A DNA stretch of 64,000 bases. It comes from Caballeronia pedi. GTDB taxonomy: Bacteria > Pseudomonadota > Gammaproteobacteria > Burkholderiales > Burkholderiaceae. Below are positions 26,395 through 35,546 of this stretch, one piece after another. Under the pieces are notes generated by a model. It was not told where the DNA came from. It worked only from the letters and a program-made list of their open reading frames with translations, and made no database searches. The stretch is taken from positions 62,001-126,000 of the forward strand of contig NZ_FCOE02000012.1 of the NCBI RefSeq assembly GCF_001544915.2. The letters are read 5' to 3'. The position numbers were made by a program, and so were the translations under genes. The number at the start of each line of letters is the position of its first letter. Position 1 is the first letter of the stretch.

Positions 26395-27381
26395 TTATCC
26401 GAGAGCGGGCAGGTAGCTGGCCAGCTCGGCGAAGTTCGAGCGGTACTTCGTGTAGACCGGCTTGACCGCTGCCTGGAACGCCGGAAGGTTCGCGTCGTTG
26501 AACGCGACGCCGGACTTTTTGGCTTCGGCCAGATATTTGGCATCCGAAGCAAGCCACAAGTCCCGCTCGTGCTGCTGAGCCTGTGCGGCGGCTTCCTTCA
26601 CGGCGTCCTGCTTCTTGGGGTCGAGTGCATCGAACCACTTCTTGCTGGCCAGCATCGGATCGATCGAAAAGAAGTGATTGGTGTACGAGTAGTACTTGGC
26701 CACTTCGCTATGGTGCTGCTGCACGAAAAAGGTGACCGAATTCTCGGCGCCGTCGACGACGCCCTGCTGCAACGCGGAGTAGATCTGGGTCGTATCCAGC
26801 GGCGTCGCCTGCGCGCCGAGCTGGTTGAACGTCGCGATCATGATCTGGTTGCCCTGCGTGCGGATCTTGAGTCCCTTCAGATCGCCGGGTTCATTGATGG
26901 GACGCGTGCGGTTGTACACGCTGCGCAAACCCGAGTCGAACCAGCCCAACAGCACGAAACCGAGATTGTCGAGGATGCCGGCATACGCCTTGCCGAGCGG
27001 GCCGTCCTGCGCCGCGAAAAGCGACTTGCGGTCGGGAAACGCGAACGGCATGGCGAACAGGCCCAGACGCTTGTCGTAGCCTTCGAGGTCCGCCACGTTC
27101 GTGACCGTGACCTCCAGCGTGCCGTTGCGCAGCTGCTCGTTCATGCGGGTGTGCGAGCCGAGGACGCCATCCGGAAACACTCTGGCGTCGAAGCCGGTCG
27201 TTTCCTTCAATCGCCTGGCCATCACGTTCTCGGTGATGACTTCGGGGTTGTGGCGGTCGACGACATCGCCGATGCGGATCGTCTGGCTTTGCGCACTGGC
27301 CAGGCGCGGCAGGCATCCCGCGGCCGCGGAAGCAGCGGTGAGCATCAGCATCTTGCGGCGAGAGAGGAGGTAGTCACGCAT
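26395..27381 (-). CDS. TRAP transporter solute-binding protein (DctP family)
   Basis: A 328-residue periplasmic binding protein. The N-terminus MRDYLLSRRKMLMLTAASAA is a twin-arginine-like or Sec signal, with cleavage near LASAQ. DctP landmarks are NVMARRLKETTGFDARVFP, ELRNGT-like NEQLRNGTLEVTVTN, LKGLKIRTQGNQIM with the substrate-carboxylate Arg, and GVVDGAENSVTFFVQQH. The ATG at 27381 is preferred, with AGGAA 8 nt upstream. It is the first gene of the TRAP set; a LacI-type palindrome lies 111 bp before it. Confidence 0.93.
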   Translation of the reverse strand: MRDYLLSRRKMLMLTAASAAAGCLPRLASAQSQTIRIGDVVDRHNPEVITENVMARRLKETTGFDARVFPDGVLGSHTRMNEQLRNGTLEVTVTNVADLEGYDKRLGLFAMPFAFPDRKSLFAAQDGPLGKAYAGILDNLGFVLLGWFDSGLRSVYNRTRPINEPGDLKGLKIRTQGNQIMIATFNQLGAQATPLDTTQIYSALQQGVVDGAENSVTFFVQQHHSEVAKYYSYTNHFFSIDPMLASKKWFDALDPKKQDAVKEAAAQAQQHERDLWLASDAKYLAEAKKSGVAFNDANLPAFQAAVKPVYTKYRSNFAELASYLPALG

Positions 27382-27491
27382 ATATCGGATTCCTATGGTT
27401 CCTGTGCCCATATTGAACTGCGACGAAGGTGCACGAAAAAGGCGACCAGAACTGGCCGCATCTGCTGTCGAATCAGGCTGCGGAAGTTTGT

Positions 27492-27503
27492 TAGATCGAT
27501 CTA
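27492..27503. promoter_or_regulatory. LacI-type operator before the TRAP genes
   Basis: Perfect palindrome TAGATCGATCTA with the central CG usual for LacI-family sites. On the minus strand it directly follows a TATAGT that could be a -10 element, so it would cover the transcription start. The same 15-mer (AGTAGATCGATCTAA) recurs at the Gfo/Idh promoter. Confidence 0.6.
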
Positions 27504-27587
27504 CTATAGGGTAAAAGCAGCGCCGGAACGGTGCAAGCGGATTTTGCTAAGGGAAACCCGAACCGGTCGTCGTCGGGGCTTGAACGG

Positions 27588-28616
27588 TTATTTGCGCGCG
27601 CCGCAGGTGCCGCGTATGACCAGCACGGGCTCCGAGACGATGCGCGTGGGGGTGCGCGACGGTTCCTTCATGCGCTTGAGCAGCAGGTCGGCAGCCGTTC
27701 GGCCGATGTCGTCCTGCAAGACCTGGACCGTGGTGAGCGGGGGCTCCCAGAGCGCGGCTTCGGGAACGTCGTCGAAGCCCACGACGCCGAAGTCGGCGCC
27801 GGGCTCGATGCCGTGCGCGCGTAGTCCGAGCATCACGCCGAACGCGACGATATCGTTGCCGCACACGACGGCCGTCGGCGGATTCTTCAGGCGAAGCAGT
27901 TCGGTGATGATGCGCTTGCCGTCGAAGCGCGTCAGCGGCGAGGGCACGAGCAGCCGTTCGTCGAGCTTGATCTTCGCGGCGCGCAGCGCCTCGCGATAGC
28001 CTTCGGCCCGATCACTGCCGGTGGAGGCGCGCATGATGCCGCCGATCATCGCGATGCGTCGATGGCCCAGCGAGATCAGATGCGATGTCGCGAGCTCCAT
28101 GCCGCGGCGATTGTCCACGCCGACGTAATCGGCCTGCAGCCCGCTGACGTAGCGAGAAGCGAACACGCACGGAATGCCCCACGCAAGCACCTGACGCATC
28201 TGCGCAGTGGTGGTCGATTCGGTCGGGCAGACGATGAGCCCGTCGATGTTGTGCTGCCGCACGGTGTCGAGAAAGCGGCTCTGCCGTTCGAGGGATTCGT
28301 CGGTGTTGCCGAGCAGCGTCATGACGCCCTGCGTGCTGAGGCTCGCTTCGATGGCCCGCACCAGCATCGTGAAGTAGGGATTGGCAAGGTCGTTGACGAC
28401 GACGCCGACGGTGTTCGTCTGATTGCTGCGCATGCCCGCCGCATGGCGGTTGTAGACGTAGCCTTTGCGCTTGAAGGCTTCCAGCACGCGCTCCCGCGTG
28501 GCTTCGGAGATGCGCGGGCTGTTGCGCAGCACGAGCGAGACCGTTGCCCGTGACAGGCCGAGATCGTTGGCGATATCCAGCAGTGTGACGGGAGAACCTG
28601 ATTTGCCGCGGGTCAT
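27588..28616 (-). CDS. LacI-family transcriptional regulator
   Basis: A 342-residue repressor. The N-terminal HTH is VTLLDIANDLGLSRATVSLVLRNS, with a hinge helix near NRHAAGMRSNQTNTVGVVV. The periplasmic-binding-like effector domain includes DLANPYFTMLVRAIE and GYREALRAAKI, and the C-terminus has VVGFDDVPEAALWEPPLTTV. It sits between the Gfo/Idh gene and the TRAP operon, all on the minus strand. Two identical palindromes in front of those units are its most likely operators. The inducer is probably a sugar or sugar acid derivative. Confidence 0.93.
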   Translation of the reverse strand: MTRGKSGSPVTLLDIANDLGLSRATVSLVLRNSPRISEATRERVLEAFKRKGYVYNRHAAGMRSNQTNTVGVVVNDLANPYFTMLVRAIEASLSTQGVMTLLGNTDESLERQSRFLDTVRQHNIDGLIVCPTESTTTAQMRQVLAWGIPCVFASRYVSGLQADYVGVDNRRGMELATSHLISLGHRRIAMIGGIMRASTGSDRAEGYREALRAAKIKLDERLLVPSPLTRFDGKRIITELLRLKNPPTAVVCGNDIVAFGVMLGLRAHGIEPGADFGVVGFDDVPEAALWEPPLTTVQVLQDDIGRTAADLLLKRMKEPSRTPTRIVSEPVLVIRGTCGARK

Positions 28617-28680
28617 TGGAACGGTCTGTGAGTCGTATGCCCGGAGTGTATCCGAATCCGACGCGAGGCCCCGCTTCCGG

Positions 28681-29709
28681 TCAGACGGGCATGGGTTGGC
28701 GAGCGGCGGACGACGCGATCAGCGCGTCGATCAACAGATGGACATCGAGCGCGCTCTGCAGCGAGGCGACAGGTTCGGCCTTGCGCGCGGCGGCATCGAC
28801 GAAATTGGCGATGACAGCCTGGTGCGCGTGATGAGAGAAGGCCATCGGGTTCGCGCCCGAACCGAGCGAAGCCGTTTCCCCTTCATCGAGCACGGAGCCG
28901 TCCATGTAGTGCACGATGAGCCTGCCGCCGCTGAGCGTGGCGCTGCCGTTGCTGCCGCTGATTTCGATGCGTTCGGCAAAGCCCGGGTAGATCGCTGTGC
29001 TGGCGTGCAGCGACGCGACGCAACCGCTTCGATATTTCATCACCCCCGCCACGGTGTCCTCGCATTCCATGCTGTGCGCGCGGCTGGTTATCGCGTACGC
29101 AAAGACTTCGTCCGGGCGGCCGACCAGCCACAGAAACAGGTCCAGCGTGTGGATGGCCTGTGTCATCAGCACGCCGCCGCCGTCGCGGGCGAGGGTGCCA
29201 CGTCCGGGTTCGTCGTAATAGGATTGCGGACGCCACCACGGCACGGCGACGCTCGCGCTGTGGATCTCGCCGAGCGCGCGCGCGTCGAGTAGTTGGCGCA
29301 GCCTGCGCGACGCGTCGCGCGTGCGGTGCTGCAGTACCGCCGCCGCGACGATGCCGCGCTGCTCGCATGCCGCGACGAGTTCGCGCGCGCGGGAAGTCGT
29401 GACATCGATCGGCTTTTCGACCAGCAGATGTTTGCCCGCCGCCGCGATCTTCGCGCCGAGTTCGAGATGCGTGTTCGGTGGCGTCAGCAGCAGCACGCCG
29501 TCGACGTGTTCGTCTTCCAGCGCGGTGTCGAGATCAAGCGTCACGCGCGCATGCGGTAATCGGCTGGCGAAAGCGCTCGCGCGCGCTTCGGAACGCGCGA
29601 CGACGTGGCGCACGGTCACGCGATCCTGCAGTTCAAGCAGGCTCGCCAGATGCGGCGCGGATGCCATGCCCGCGCCCACCACGGCGATATTGAAGCCGGT
29701 CTCGTTCAT
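28681..29709 (-). CDS. Gfo/Idh/MocA family oxidoreductase
   Basis: A 342-residue NAD(P)-dependent dehydrogenase. The N-terminal Rossmann motif is FNIAVVGAGMASAPHLASLLEL, and the family signature GKHLLVEKPIDVTT holds the catalytic-site lysine. GRGTLARDGGGVLMTQAIHTLD precedes the catalytic-type His. Relatives oxidise or isomerise sugars, inositols and their acids. It starts 29 bp from an operator-containing promoter and is followed after 64 nt by the LacI gene, so both are likely cotranscribed. It suggests that module A handles a sugar-like compound. Confidence 0.91.
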   Translation of the reverse strand: MNETGFNIAVVGAGMASAPHLASLLELQDRVTVRHVVARSEARASAFASRLPHARVTLDLDTALEDEHVDGVLLLTPPNTHLELGAKIAAAGKHLLVEKPIDVTTSRARELVAACEQRGIVAAAVLQHRTRDASRRLRQLLDARALGEIHSASVAVPWWRPQSYYDEPGRGTLARDGGGVLMTQAIHTLDLFLWLVGRPDEVFAYAITSRAHSMECEDTVAGVMKYRSGCVASLHASTAIYPGFAERIEISGSNGSATLSGGRLIVHYMDGSVLDEGETASLGSGANPMAFSHHAHQAVIANFVDAAARKAEPVASLQSALDVHLLIDALIASSAARQPMPV

Positions 29710-29728
29710 ACATTGTCTCCGTCAGGCG

Positions 29729-29757
29729 ACAATAAAGTAGATCGATCTAATTGTCCA
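29729..29757 (-). promoter_or_regulatory. Promoter with LacI-type operator before the Gfo/Idh gene
   Basis: On the minus strand TGGACA (29752-29757), a 17-nt spacer and TATTGT (29729-29734) form a plausible sigma-70 promoter. The palindrome TAGATCGATCTA (29738-29749) fills the spacer and matches the copy at 27492-27503. Confidence 0.55.
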
Positions 29758-29787
29758 GAGCACAATGATGCTTTCGGGTCGTCGGAC

Positions 29788-30441
29788 TTATTTCGGATGG
29801 GTGTATTTCGCCAGCACCACGCGCGAGAACGAATTCATGAACTGCTCGACGCGCTCGAAGCCGCCCGCGTCCTGCGCGAACACCGACAGGCTGTCGACCA
29901 GATGAGTCAGCAGAAAGATCAGGTCTTCTTTCGGCGTATCGCGTTTCAGTTCGCCGGTGCGGCTCGCGTGTTCGACGGCGCTTTCGATCGCCCCCTGGAT
30001 TTCGGTCGTGAAACCCGCGAGCGCGGCGCGGGCCTCGTCGTTCAGGACATCGCCTTCGAGACGCAGGCGTCCGATCAGGCTCCACGGCTTGCGCGTCCGG
30101 CCGCCGGGATTGTATTTGCGGTAGAGCGTGCGGTTATACGCGATTTCCGCCTGCACTTTTTCCTGAAGCGACAGGGTCTCGTCGAGCCAGATATTTTTCT
30201 GCCCCGCGATGGCTCCGGCCACGTAGTCCTTCACCACTTCCTCGACGAGGCTGTTCTTGTTGCCGAAGTGATAATGGATGTTGGTCGTGGTGATGCCCAG
30301 TTCCTTGGCGATCACGCCGAACGTCGTCTTGTGATAGCCGTGCGCGACCAGCAGCTTCTTGGCCAGCTCCTTGATGCTGTCGTACATCGCGGACTTCTTC
30401 GGCGCGGAAGGGGTTTTGTCGGTTTTGTCGTTCTGGCTCAA
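29788..30441 (-). CDS. TetR-family transcriptional regulator, TTG start
   Basis: A 217-residue regulator. The HTH is ELAKKLLVAHGYHKTTFGVI then LGITTTNIHYHFGNKNSLVE. I chose the TTG at 30441 because GAGGTG lies at the right distance; the first in-frame ATG with family sequence (30387, MYDSIKELAKK) has no Shine-Dalgarno. The C-terminal ligand domain is the divergent TetR_C type (GFTTEIQGAIESAVEHASRTGEL). It is divergent from module B, and a 16-bp palindrome in the shared intergenic region is its likely operator. Ligand unknown, perhaps an acyl-CoA. Confidence 0.87.
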   Translation of the reverse strand: MSQNDKTDKTPSAPKKSAMYDSIKELAKKLLVAHGYHKTTFGVIAKELGITTTNIHYHFGNKNSLVEEVVKDYVAGAIAGQKNIWLDETLSLQEKVQAEIAYNRTLYRKYNPGGRTRKPWSLIGRLRLEGDVLNDEARAALAGFTTEIQGAIESAVEHASRTGELKRDTPKEDLIFLLTHLVDSLSVFAQDAGGFERVEQFMNSFSRVVLAKYTHPK

Positions 30442-30769
30442 CGTTTCACCTCGGCGAGGATCGGAGTGGGAACTTGGCCTCATGCGGGGCGAAGCATCGA
30501 ATGCGGATTGTGTCGGCCGGCGTGCGCCGCGCTCATTGATCCGGCACTTTTGCGCGGCTGATTTTACACGACGCCCGTGCGTCGATCGTGCCTTCCATTG
30601 TCCCGCAAACGTCTGCGCGCGTGCCATTTGCCTGGTCCTCAAAATTTCGTTGCCTCACGCCCGGCGATGGTGTTAATGTCCCGATAAAGCTACTTACTAG
30701 TAAGTAAGTATAAGGGAAAACTCGAATGGGACACGACTGCGCTCGCAGGCGAAAAAAACAGGAGGCGAA
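30442..30769. other. Divergent regulatory region between TetR and module B
   Basis: A 328-base gap with no credible gene. It contains the palindrome described at 30691-30706 and becomes AT-rich just upstream of the enoyl-CoA hydratase, as expected for a promoter. Confidence 0.5.
30691..30706. promoter_or_regulatory. Candidate TetR operator
   Basis: Perfect 16-bp palindrome TACTTACTAGTAAGTA, followed by one more AAGTA repeat and a TATAAG that could be a -10 element. It lies 63 bp upstream of the first gene of module B. Confidence 0.55.
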
Positions 30770-31528
30770 ATGCAGGAACACGTGATGGTGCGCAAACACG
30801 GCGCGGTGGCTGAGATCGTCATCAACCGCCCGGAGAAGATGAACGCGATGACGCCCGAGATGACGCAGACGCTGCTCGGCATCCGCCAGGACATCGAGCG
30901 CGACGACGCGATTCGCGCCGTGCTGCTGCGCGGCGAAGGTGAACGCGCATTCAGCGCCGGAAGCGATCTGAACACGCTGAAGACGTATCGCACGGCATGG
31001 GAATTTCGCGCCCGGACCGATTACGCGATGGTGATTCGCGACTTCACGAAGCCGGTCGTCGCGGCATTGAAGGGATGGGTGCTCGGCGGCGGCCTCGAAA
31101 TGATGCTCGGCGCCGACGTTCGCGTAGCCGGCCAGAGCGCGAAGTTCGGCGCGCCCGAAGTGGTGCGCGGCTGGGTGGGCGGCGGCGGCGCTTCGCAGAT
31201 GCTGCCGCGCCTCGTCGGTTATGGACAGGCCATGCGCCTTCTGCTGACGGGCGACACGATCGATGCGAACGAGGCGCACAGTATCGGTCTGGTCGAGATG
31301 GTGGTCGAGGATGCGGCCGTCGTCGAAACCGCGATGGCGCTGTGCCGCAGGATGGCCGAATTCAGCCCGATCGCGACGCAGTCGGTCAAGGCCGCCGTGC
31401 GCGCCTCGCTCTCGATGAGCGTCGATCAGGGCATTCGCTACGAGAACGAGCTGACGTCGCTCTGCTTCGCTTCGGGCAATTACGAGGAGGGCGCCAACGC
31501 ATTCGGCAGCCGCACGAGCCGATCCTGA
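30770..31528 (+). CDS. Enoyl-CoA hydratase/isomerase (module B)
   Basis: A 252-residue crotonase-fold enzyme, paralogous in family to the one at 18891. The start follows CAGGAGG. Landmarks are RAFSAGSDLNTLK and KGWVLGGGLEMMLGADVRV. Both catalytic-position glutamates are present (GGGLEM, GAPEVVRGWVGGGG). It is the first gene of module B, directly downstream of the TetR-type palindrome. Confidence 0.92.
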   Translation: MQEHVMVRKHGAVAEIVINRPEKMNAMTPEMTQTLLGIRQDIERDDAIRAVLLRGEGERAFSAGSDLNTLKTYRTAWEFRARTDYAMVIRDFTKPVVAALKGWVLGGGLEMMLGADVRVAGQSAKFGAPEVVRGWVGGGGASQMLPRLVGYGQAMRLLLTGDTIDANEAHSIGLVEMVVEDAAVVETAMALCRRMAEFSPIATQSVKAAVRASLSMSVDQGIRYENELTSLCFASGNYEEGANAFGSRTSRS

Positions 31529-31635
31529 TCGAGCGAGCCGTGCCGCCCGTCACACGCGACGAGCGGATTTCCGTCAACGGACACCGCAGCAACGCGGTGT
31601 CGCGCACAATCAAAACAGAAGCAGGAGACAGCGCC

Positions 31636-32982
31636 ATGCAATCAGCACATGCGCAGAAAGCAGAACGCAGGAACATCCGACGCGCCGTGTTCGCGTCGAC
31701 GCTCGGCACCATCATCGAGTGGTACGACTACGGCCTCTATGCCGCGGCGTCGGGCCTCATCATCAACAAACTGTTCTTTCCGCACTTGTCGTCGCTGGCC
31801 GGCACGCTGGCCGCTTTCGCGACATTCGCGGTGGGCTTCATCATCCGGCCGCTCGGCGGCATCGTCATTTCCCATATCGGCGACAAGTACGGGCGCAAGC
31901 CGGCGCTGATATTTTGCGTGACGATCATGGGCGTGGCCACGGTGGGGTTGGGCATCTTGCCGACCTGGCAGCAGGTCGGCGTGCTCGCACCGATCCTTTT
32001 GGTGCTGCTGCGCATGATGCAGGGCTTCGGCGCGGGCGCCGAACTGGCCGGCGCGATCACGCTGATCGCCGAGTACACGCCGCCGAGCCGGCGCGCGTTC
32101 TTCACCTCGATTCCGAACGCCGCCACCAACTTCGGCGTGATGATCGCGATCGCAACCTTCCTGATGATCTCGTACGTGCCGGAAGACATCCTCTTCACCT
32201 GGGCGTGGCGCGTGCCGTTCCTGCTGTCGCTCGGGCTGTTCGGTGTCGCGATCTACATCCGTTCGAAACTCGACGAAACGCCCGAATACGTCGCTGCGAT
32301 GGAGAAGGCGAGCGCGAAGGCCAAAGCGGAGAAGGTGCCCGTCGCGGACCTGTTTCGCAACAGCCGGCGCGAGCTGCTGTGCGGCTTCTTCGCGATGGGC
32401 GGCCATCAGGCGCTCAGCTACGTGCTCAACACCTTTGCGCTGAGCTACATGACCAACACGGTCGGCATGGCGAAGTCGGACAGTCTCGTTGTCCTGATCA
32501 TCGCGCTGGGCTTCTCGCTGTTTTGCGCGCCCGTCGGCGGCATGCTCGCCGACAAGTACGGCAGCGGCAACATTTTCGCGGTTGGCGCGCTGATCGCGCT
32601 CGCGCTCGTGTGGCCGCTGTTCCAGGCGATCGATTCGAAGAACGTCGTGCTCGCCACCATCGCGATGAGCGCGGTCTACGGCATAAGCTGGGGCTGCACC
32701 TGCGGCGCGCAGGGCGCGTTTCTCTCGAATCTGTTTCCGACGCAGTACCGCTTCTCGGGCATTGCGATGTGCCGGGAATTCTCCGGCGCGCTCATCGGCG
32801 GACCGACGCCCTTCATCGCCACGGCGCTCGTCGCCTATGCGAACGGCAAGCCTACCTACGTGATGATGTTCCTCGCCGTCTTCTGCCTGCTCACGCTGAT
32901 CGCGGCGCTGCTCGGCAAGCAACTCTCGCGTCATCGGGACGATCAGCCCGTGTTCAGCGAGTCGCGCACGGCAGCAAGTTGA
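31636..32982 (+). CDS. MHS-family MFS transporter (module B)
   Basis: A 448-residue 12-helix permease. The ATG at 31636 (MQSAHAQKAERRNIRRAVF) follows CAGGAGA; the longer open frame upstream overlaps the hydratase and is not coding. MHS signature STLGTIIEWYDYGLYAAASG, loop motif SHIGDKYGRKPALI, and LRMMQGFGAGAELAGAITL. It likely imports the organic acid processed by module B with protons. Confidence 0.92.
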   Translation: MQSAHAQKAERRNIRRAVFASTLGTIIEWYDYGLYAAASGLIINKLFFPHLSSLAGTLAAFATFAVGFIIRPLGGIVISHIGDKYGRKPALIFCVTIMGVATVGLGILPTWQQVGVLAPILLVLLRMMQGFGAGAELAGAITLIAEYTPPSRRAFFTSIPNAATNFGVMIAIATFLMISYVPEDILFTWAWRVPFLLSLGLFGVAIYIRSKLDETPEYVAAMEKASAKAKAEKVPVADLFRNSRRELLCGFFAMGGHQALSYVLNTFALSYMTNTVGMAKSDSLVVLIIALGFSLFCAPVGGMLADKYGSGNIFAVGALIALALVWPLFQAIDSKNVVLATIAMSAVYGISWGCTCGAQGAFLSNLFPTQYRFSGIAMCREFSGALIGGPTPFIATALVAYANGKPTYVMMFLAVFCLLTLIAALLGKQLSRHRDDQPVFSESRTAAS

Positions 32983-33049
32983 GAGAGATCGCGATGCGCC
33001 GGGCAGGCGCATCGCGCAAGCGAACACAGACAGAAACGGAGTAGAGATC

Positions 33050-34654
33050 ATGCAAATCTTGACCGCCGACCAGGCTGCATCCCTGCTGAAAGACGGCGAC
33101 ACCTTGATGATCGGCGGATCGGGAAGCGGACACGCCGTGCCGGAGGCGTTGATCGAGGCGCTCGAACGGCGTTTTCTCGCGCAGGGCGAGCCGCGCCGGC
33201 TGACTTCGGTGCATCCGGTCGGTCTCGGCGATCGCGGTGAGCGCGGCGCGTCCCGTCTCGCGCACGCGGGTCTGCTCAAGCGCGTGGTGTGCGGCACGCT
33301 GGTCGATTCGCCGGCGCTCGCGCAAATGGCGCTGAACAAGGAGATCGAAGCGTGGACGCTGCCGCAGGGCGCGCTCTCGCAACTCACGCGCGAGATGGCG
33401 GCGGGCCGGCCGGGGCTCGTCAGCCATGTCGGTCTGCATACCTTCGTGGACCCGCGCAACGACGGCGGCCTTCAGGGCGCGCCGAGCGACGACAAGCTCG
33501 TGAGCCTGATCGAGATCGAAGGCCGCGAGTGGCTGTTCTACAAGCCGTTCGAGGTGGACGTCGCGTTCCTGCGCGGCACGACGGCCGACGAGGACGGCAA
33601 CGTATCGATGGAACAGGAGGCCGTGTTCGGCGACATGCTTTCGATGGCCCAGGCGACCAGACGCAACGGCGGCCTCGTGATCGTGCAGGTCAAGCGGCTC
33701 GCGAAACGCGGCACCTTGCCCGCCAAGACGGTGAAGATTCCCGGCATGCTCGTCGATGCGGTCGTCGTTCAGCCCGATCAGCCGGTGACCTATCAGACGG
33801 CGCATGATCCGGCGTTCACCGGCGAGATGCGCATTCCGCTCGGCGGCTTTCCGCGTCTGCCGCTCGACGAACGCAAGATCATCGCGCGGCGTCTCGCGAT
33901 GGAACTGCGCGTCGGCGCGGTATGCAACGTGGGCTCGGGCGTGTGCACCGGCATCGGGCTGGTCGCGGCGGAAGAAGACGTGCTGCATCACATCGTGCTC
34001 ACCAACGAACAGGGGCTGATCGGCGGCGCGCCCGCCGCGGGACTGGACGCCGGCGCCGCGCGCAATTACAGCGCGATCGTCGACATGCCGTATCAGTTCG
34101 ATTTCTACGATGGCGGCGGCATCGACATTGCGTTTCTCTCGGCAGTGGAGATCGACGCGCAGGGCAGCGTCAACATCAGCCGCTTCGCCAACAAGCTGAT
34201 CGGCGTCGGAGGCTTCATCAACATCAGCCAGAACGCGCGCAAGATGGTGTTCGGCGGCACGTTCACCGCGGGCAGCCTTCAGGTCGCGTGCGAAGGCGGC
34301 GAGCTGCAGATCCTGAAGGAAGGCGCGCATCGCAAGTTCGTGTCGAAACTTCAGCAGGTTTCGTATAGCGGACCGTTTGCGCAGGAACGCAATCAGACCA
34401 CGCTGTTCGTCACCGAGCGCGCGGTGTTTCGCGCGATCGAGGGCGCGCTCGAACTCATCGAGATCGCGCCCGGCATCGATCTCGAACGCGACGTGCTTGC
34501 GCATATGGCGTTCCGGCCGGTCATCTCGCCCGATCTCAAGCTGATGGACGCGCGCCTGTTCCGTCCCGAGCCGATGGGTCTCGATGCCGCGATGGCGTCG
34601 CAAGGCTGGCCGCGGCATCCGCGTCTGGCCGCGTTCGCGGAGCGTCAGCAATGA
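33050..34654 (+). CDS. Family I CoA-transferase (module B)
   Basis: A 534-residue fused-subunit CoA-transferase, paralog of the protein at 19663. It starts MQILTADQAASLLKDGDTLMIGGSG after GGAG. The catalytic glutamate is expected in TNEQGLIGGAPAAG. Shared blocks include HTFVDPRNDGG, FEVDVAFLRGTTADEDGNV and NISRFANKLIGVGGFINI. Its stop overlaps the next gene by 4 nt. It would load CoA on an acid or take it from an end product. Confidence 0.92.
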   Translation: MQILTADQAASLLKDGDTLMIGGSGSGHAVPEALIEALERRFLAQGEPRRLTSVHPVGLGDRGERGASRLAHAGLLKRVVCGTLVDSPALAQMALNKEIEAWTLPQGALSQLTREMAAGRPGLVSHVGLHTFVDPRNDGGLQGAPSDDKLVSLIEIEGREWLFYKPFEVDVAFLRGTTADEDGNVSMEQEAVFGDMLSMAQATRRNGGLVIVQVKRLAKRGTLPAKTVKIPGMLVDAVVVQPDQPVTYQTAHDPAFTGEMRIPLGGFPRLPLDERKIIARRLAMELRVGAVCNVGSGVCTGIGLVAAEEDVLHHIVLTNEQGLIGGAPAAGLDAGAARNYSAIVDMPYQFDFYDGGGIDIAFLSAVEIDAQGSVNISRFANKLIGVGGFINISQNARKMVFGGTFTAGSLQVACEGGELQILKEGAHRKFVSKLQQVSYSGPFAQERNQTTLFVTERAVFRAIEGALELIEIAPGIDLERDVLAHMAFRPVISPDLKLMDARLFRPEPMGLDAAMASQGWPRHPRLAAFAERQQ

Positions 34655-35508
34655 GGCGCGAACCGCACGCCGAACGCATCGACGGACTCACGCGGCTCTT
34701 CGGCATCGTCGGCAATCCGGTGACTCAGGTGAAGACGCCGCAACTGATGAACGCGCTCTTCGACGCCGGCGGCGTCAATGCCGTCTGCCTGCCGTTCGAT
34801 ATACCGGTGAACGTGTTCGAGCCGACCGTCGCCGGGCTGCAGGCGCTCGACAACCTAGACGGCCTCGTCGTCACCGTGCCGCACAAGGTCCGGGCGATGT
34901 CGATGGTCGACGCGATGTCCGACGCGGCTCGCCGCGTCGGCGCGCTCAACGTCATGCGTCGACAGCCGGATGGCACGTGGTTCGGCGACCTGTTCGACGG
35001 AACCGGCCTCGTGCAGGGACTGACGCGGCTCGGCTTCGACGTGCGCGGCAGACGCGTGAAGCAACTCGGCGCGGGCGGCGCGGGCGCGGCCGTGGCGCAT
35101 GCGCTGGCCGAGGCGGGCGCGGCGGGCATCGCGTTGAGCGATCCGCGGCGCGAGCTGGCCGAGGAGCTGTCGGCGCGTCTGAAGCGCTTTTATCCCGATT
35201 GCGCGGCGCAGGTCGATGTCGATCCGGCCAGCGTCGCGGGCGTGGATCTGCTCGTCAACTGTTCGCCCGTCGGAATGAAGCCGGGCGACGGCATGCCGGC
35301 GTCCTTCGGCGCGCTTCCCGCGGCGTTGCAGGTCGTCGACATCATCATGACGCCCGCCGAAACGCCGCTCCTGAAACACGCGCGGCAGTGCGGCTGCCGC
35401 GCGACCAACGGACGCCCGATGATCGAAGGACAACTCGCGGCGTTCGCGAATTTCTTCGGCATCGACATGCCCGCAACGTTTTCGTGCTTTTCCGACGCGC
35501 GCGTCTGA
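34651..35508 (+). CDS. Shikimate dehydrogenase-like (AroE family), divergent
   Basis: A 285-residue NAD(P) oxidoreductase of the AroE fold. Retained features are GLVVTVPHK with the catalytic Lys, GALNVM, the Asp of GDLFDGTG (position of NTDG), the glycine-rich LGAGGAGAAVAHAL cofactor loop, and MIEGQLAAF with the conserved Gln. The two serines that bind the shikimate carboxylate (HSxSP in AroE) are replaced in GNPVTQVKTP by Val and Thr. It is therefore probably not the biosynthetic AroE but a catabolic paralog acting on another cyclic polyol or acid. It starts inside the CoA-transferase stop codon. Confidence 0.85.
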   Translation: MRREPHAERIDGLTRLFGIVGNPVTQVKTPQLMNALFDAGGVNAVCLPFDIPVNVFEPTVAGLQALDNLDGLVVTVPHKVRAMSMVDAMSDAARRVGALNVMRRQPDGTWFGDLFDGTGLVQGLTRLGFDVRGRRVKQLGAGGAGAAVAHALAEAGAAGIALSDPRRELAEELSARLKRFYPDCAAQVDVDPASVAGVDLLVNCSPVGMKPGDGMPASFGALPAALQVVDIIMTPAETPLLKHARQCGCRATNGRPMIEGQLAAFANFFGIDMPATFSCFSDARV

Positions 35509-35546
35509 GCGACGCCGCGCAACCGACACCTTTCGCCTTCACTGCC

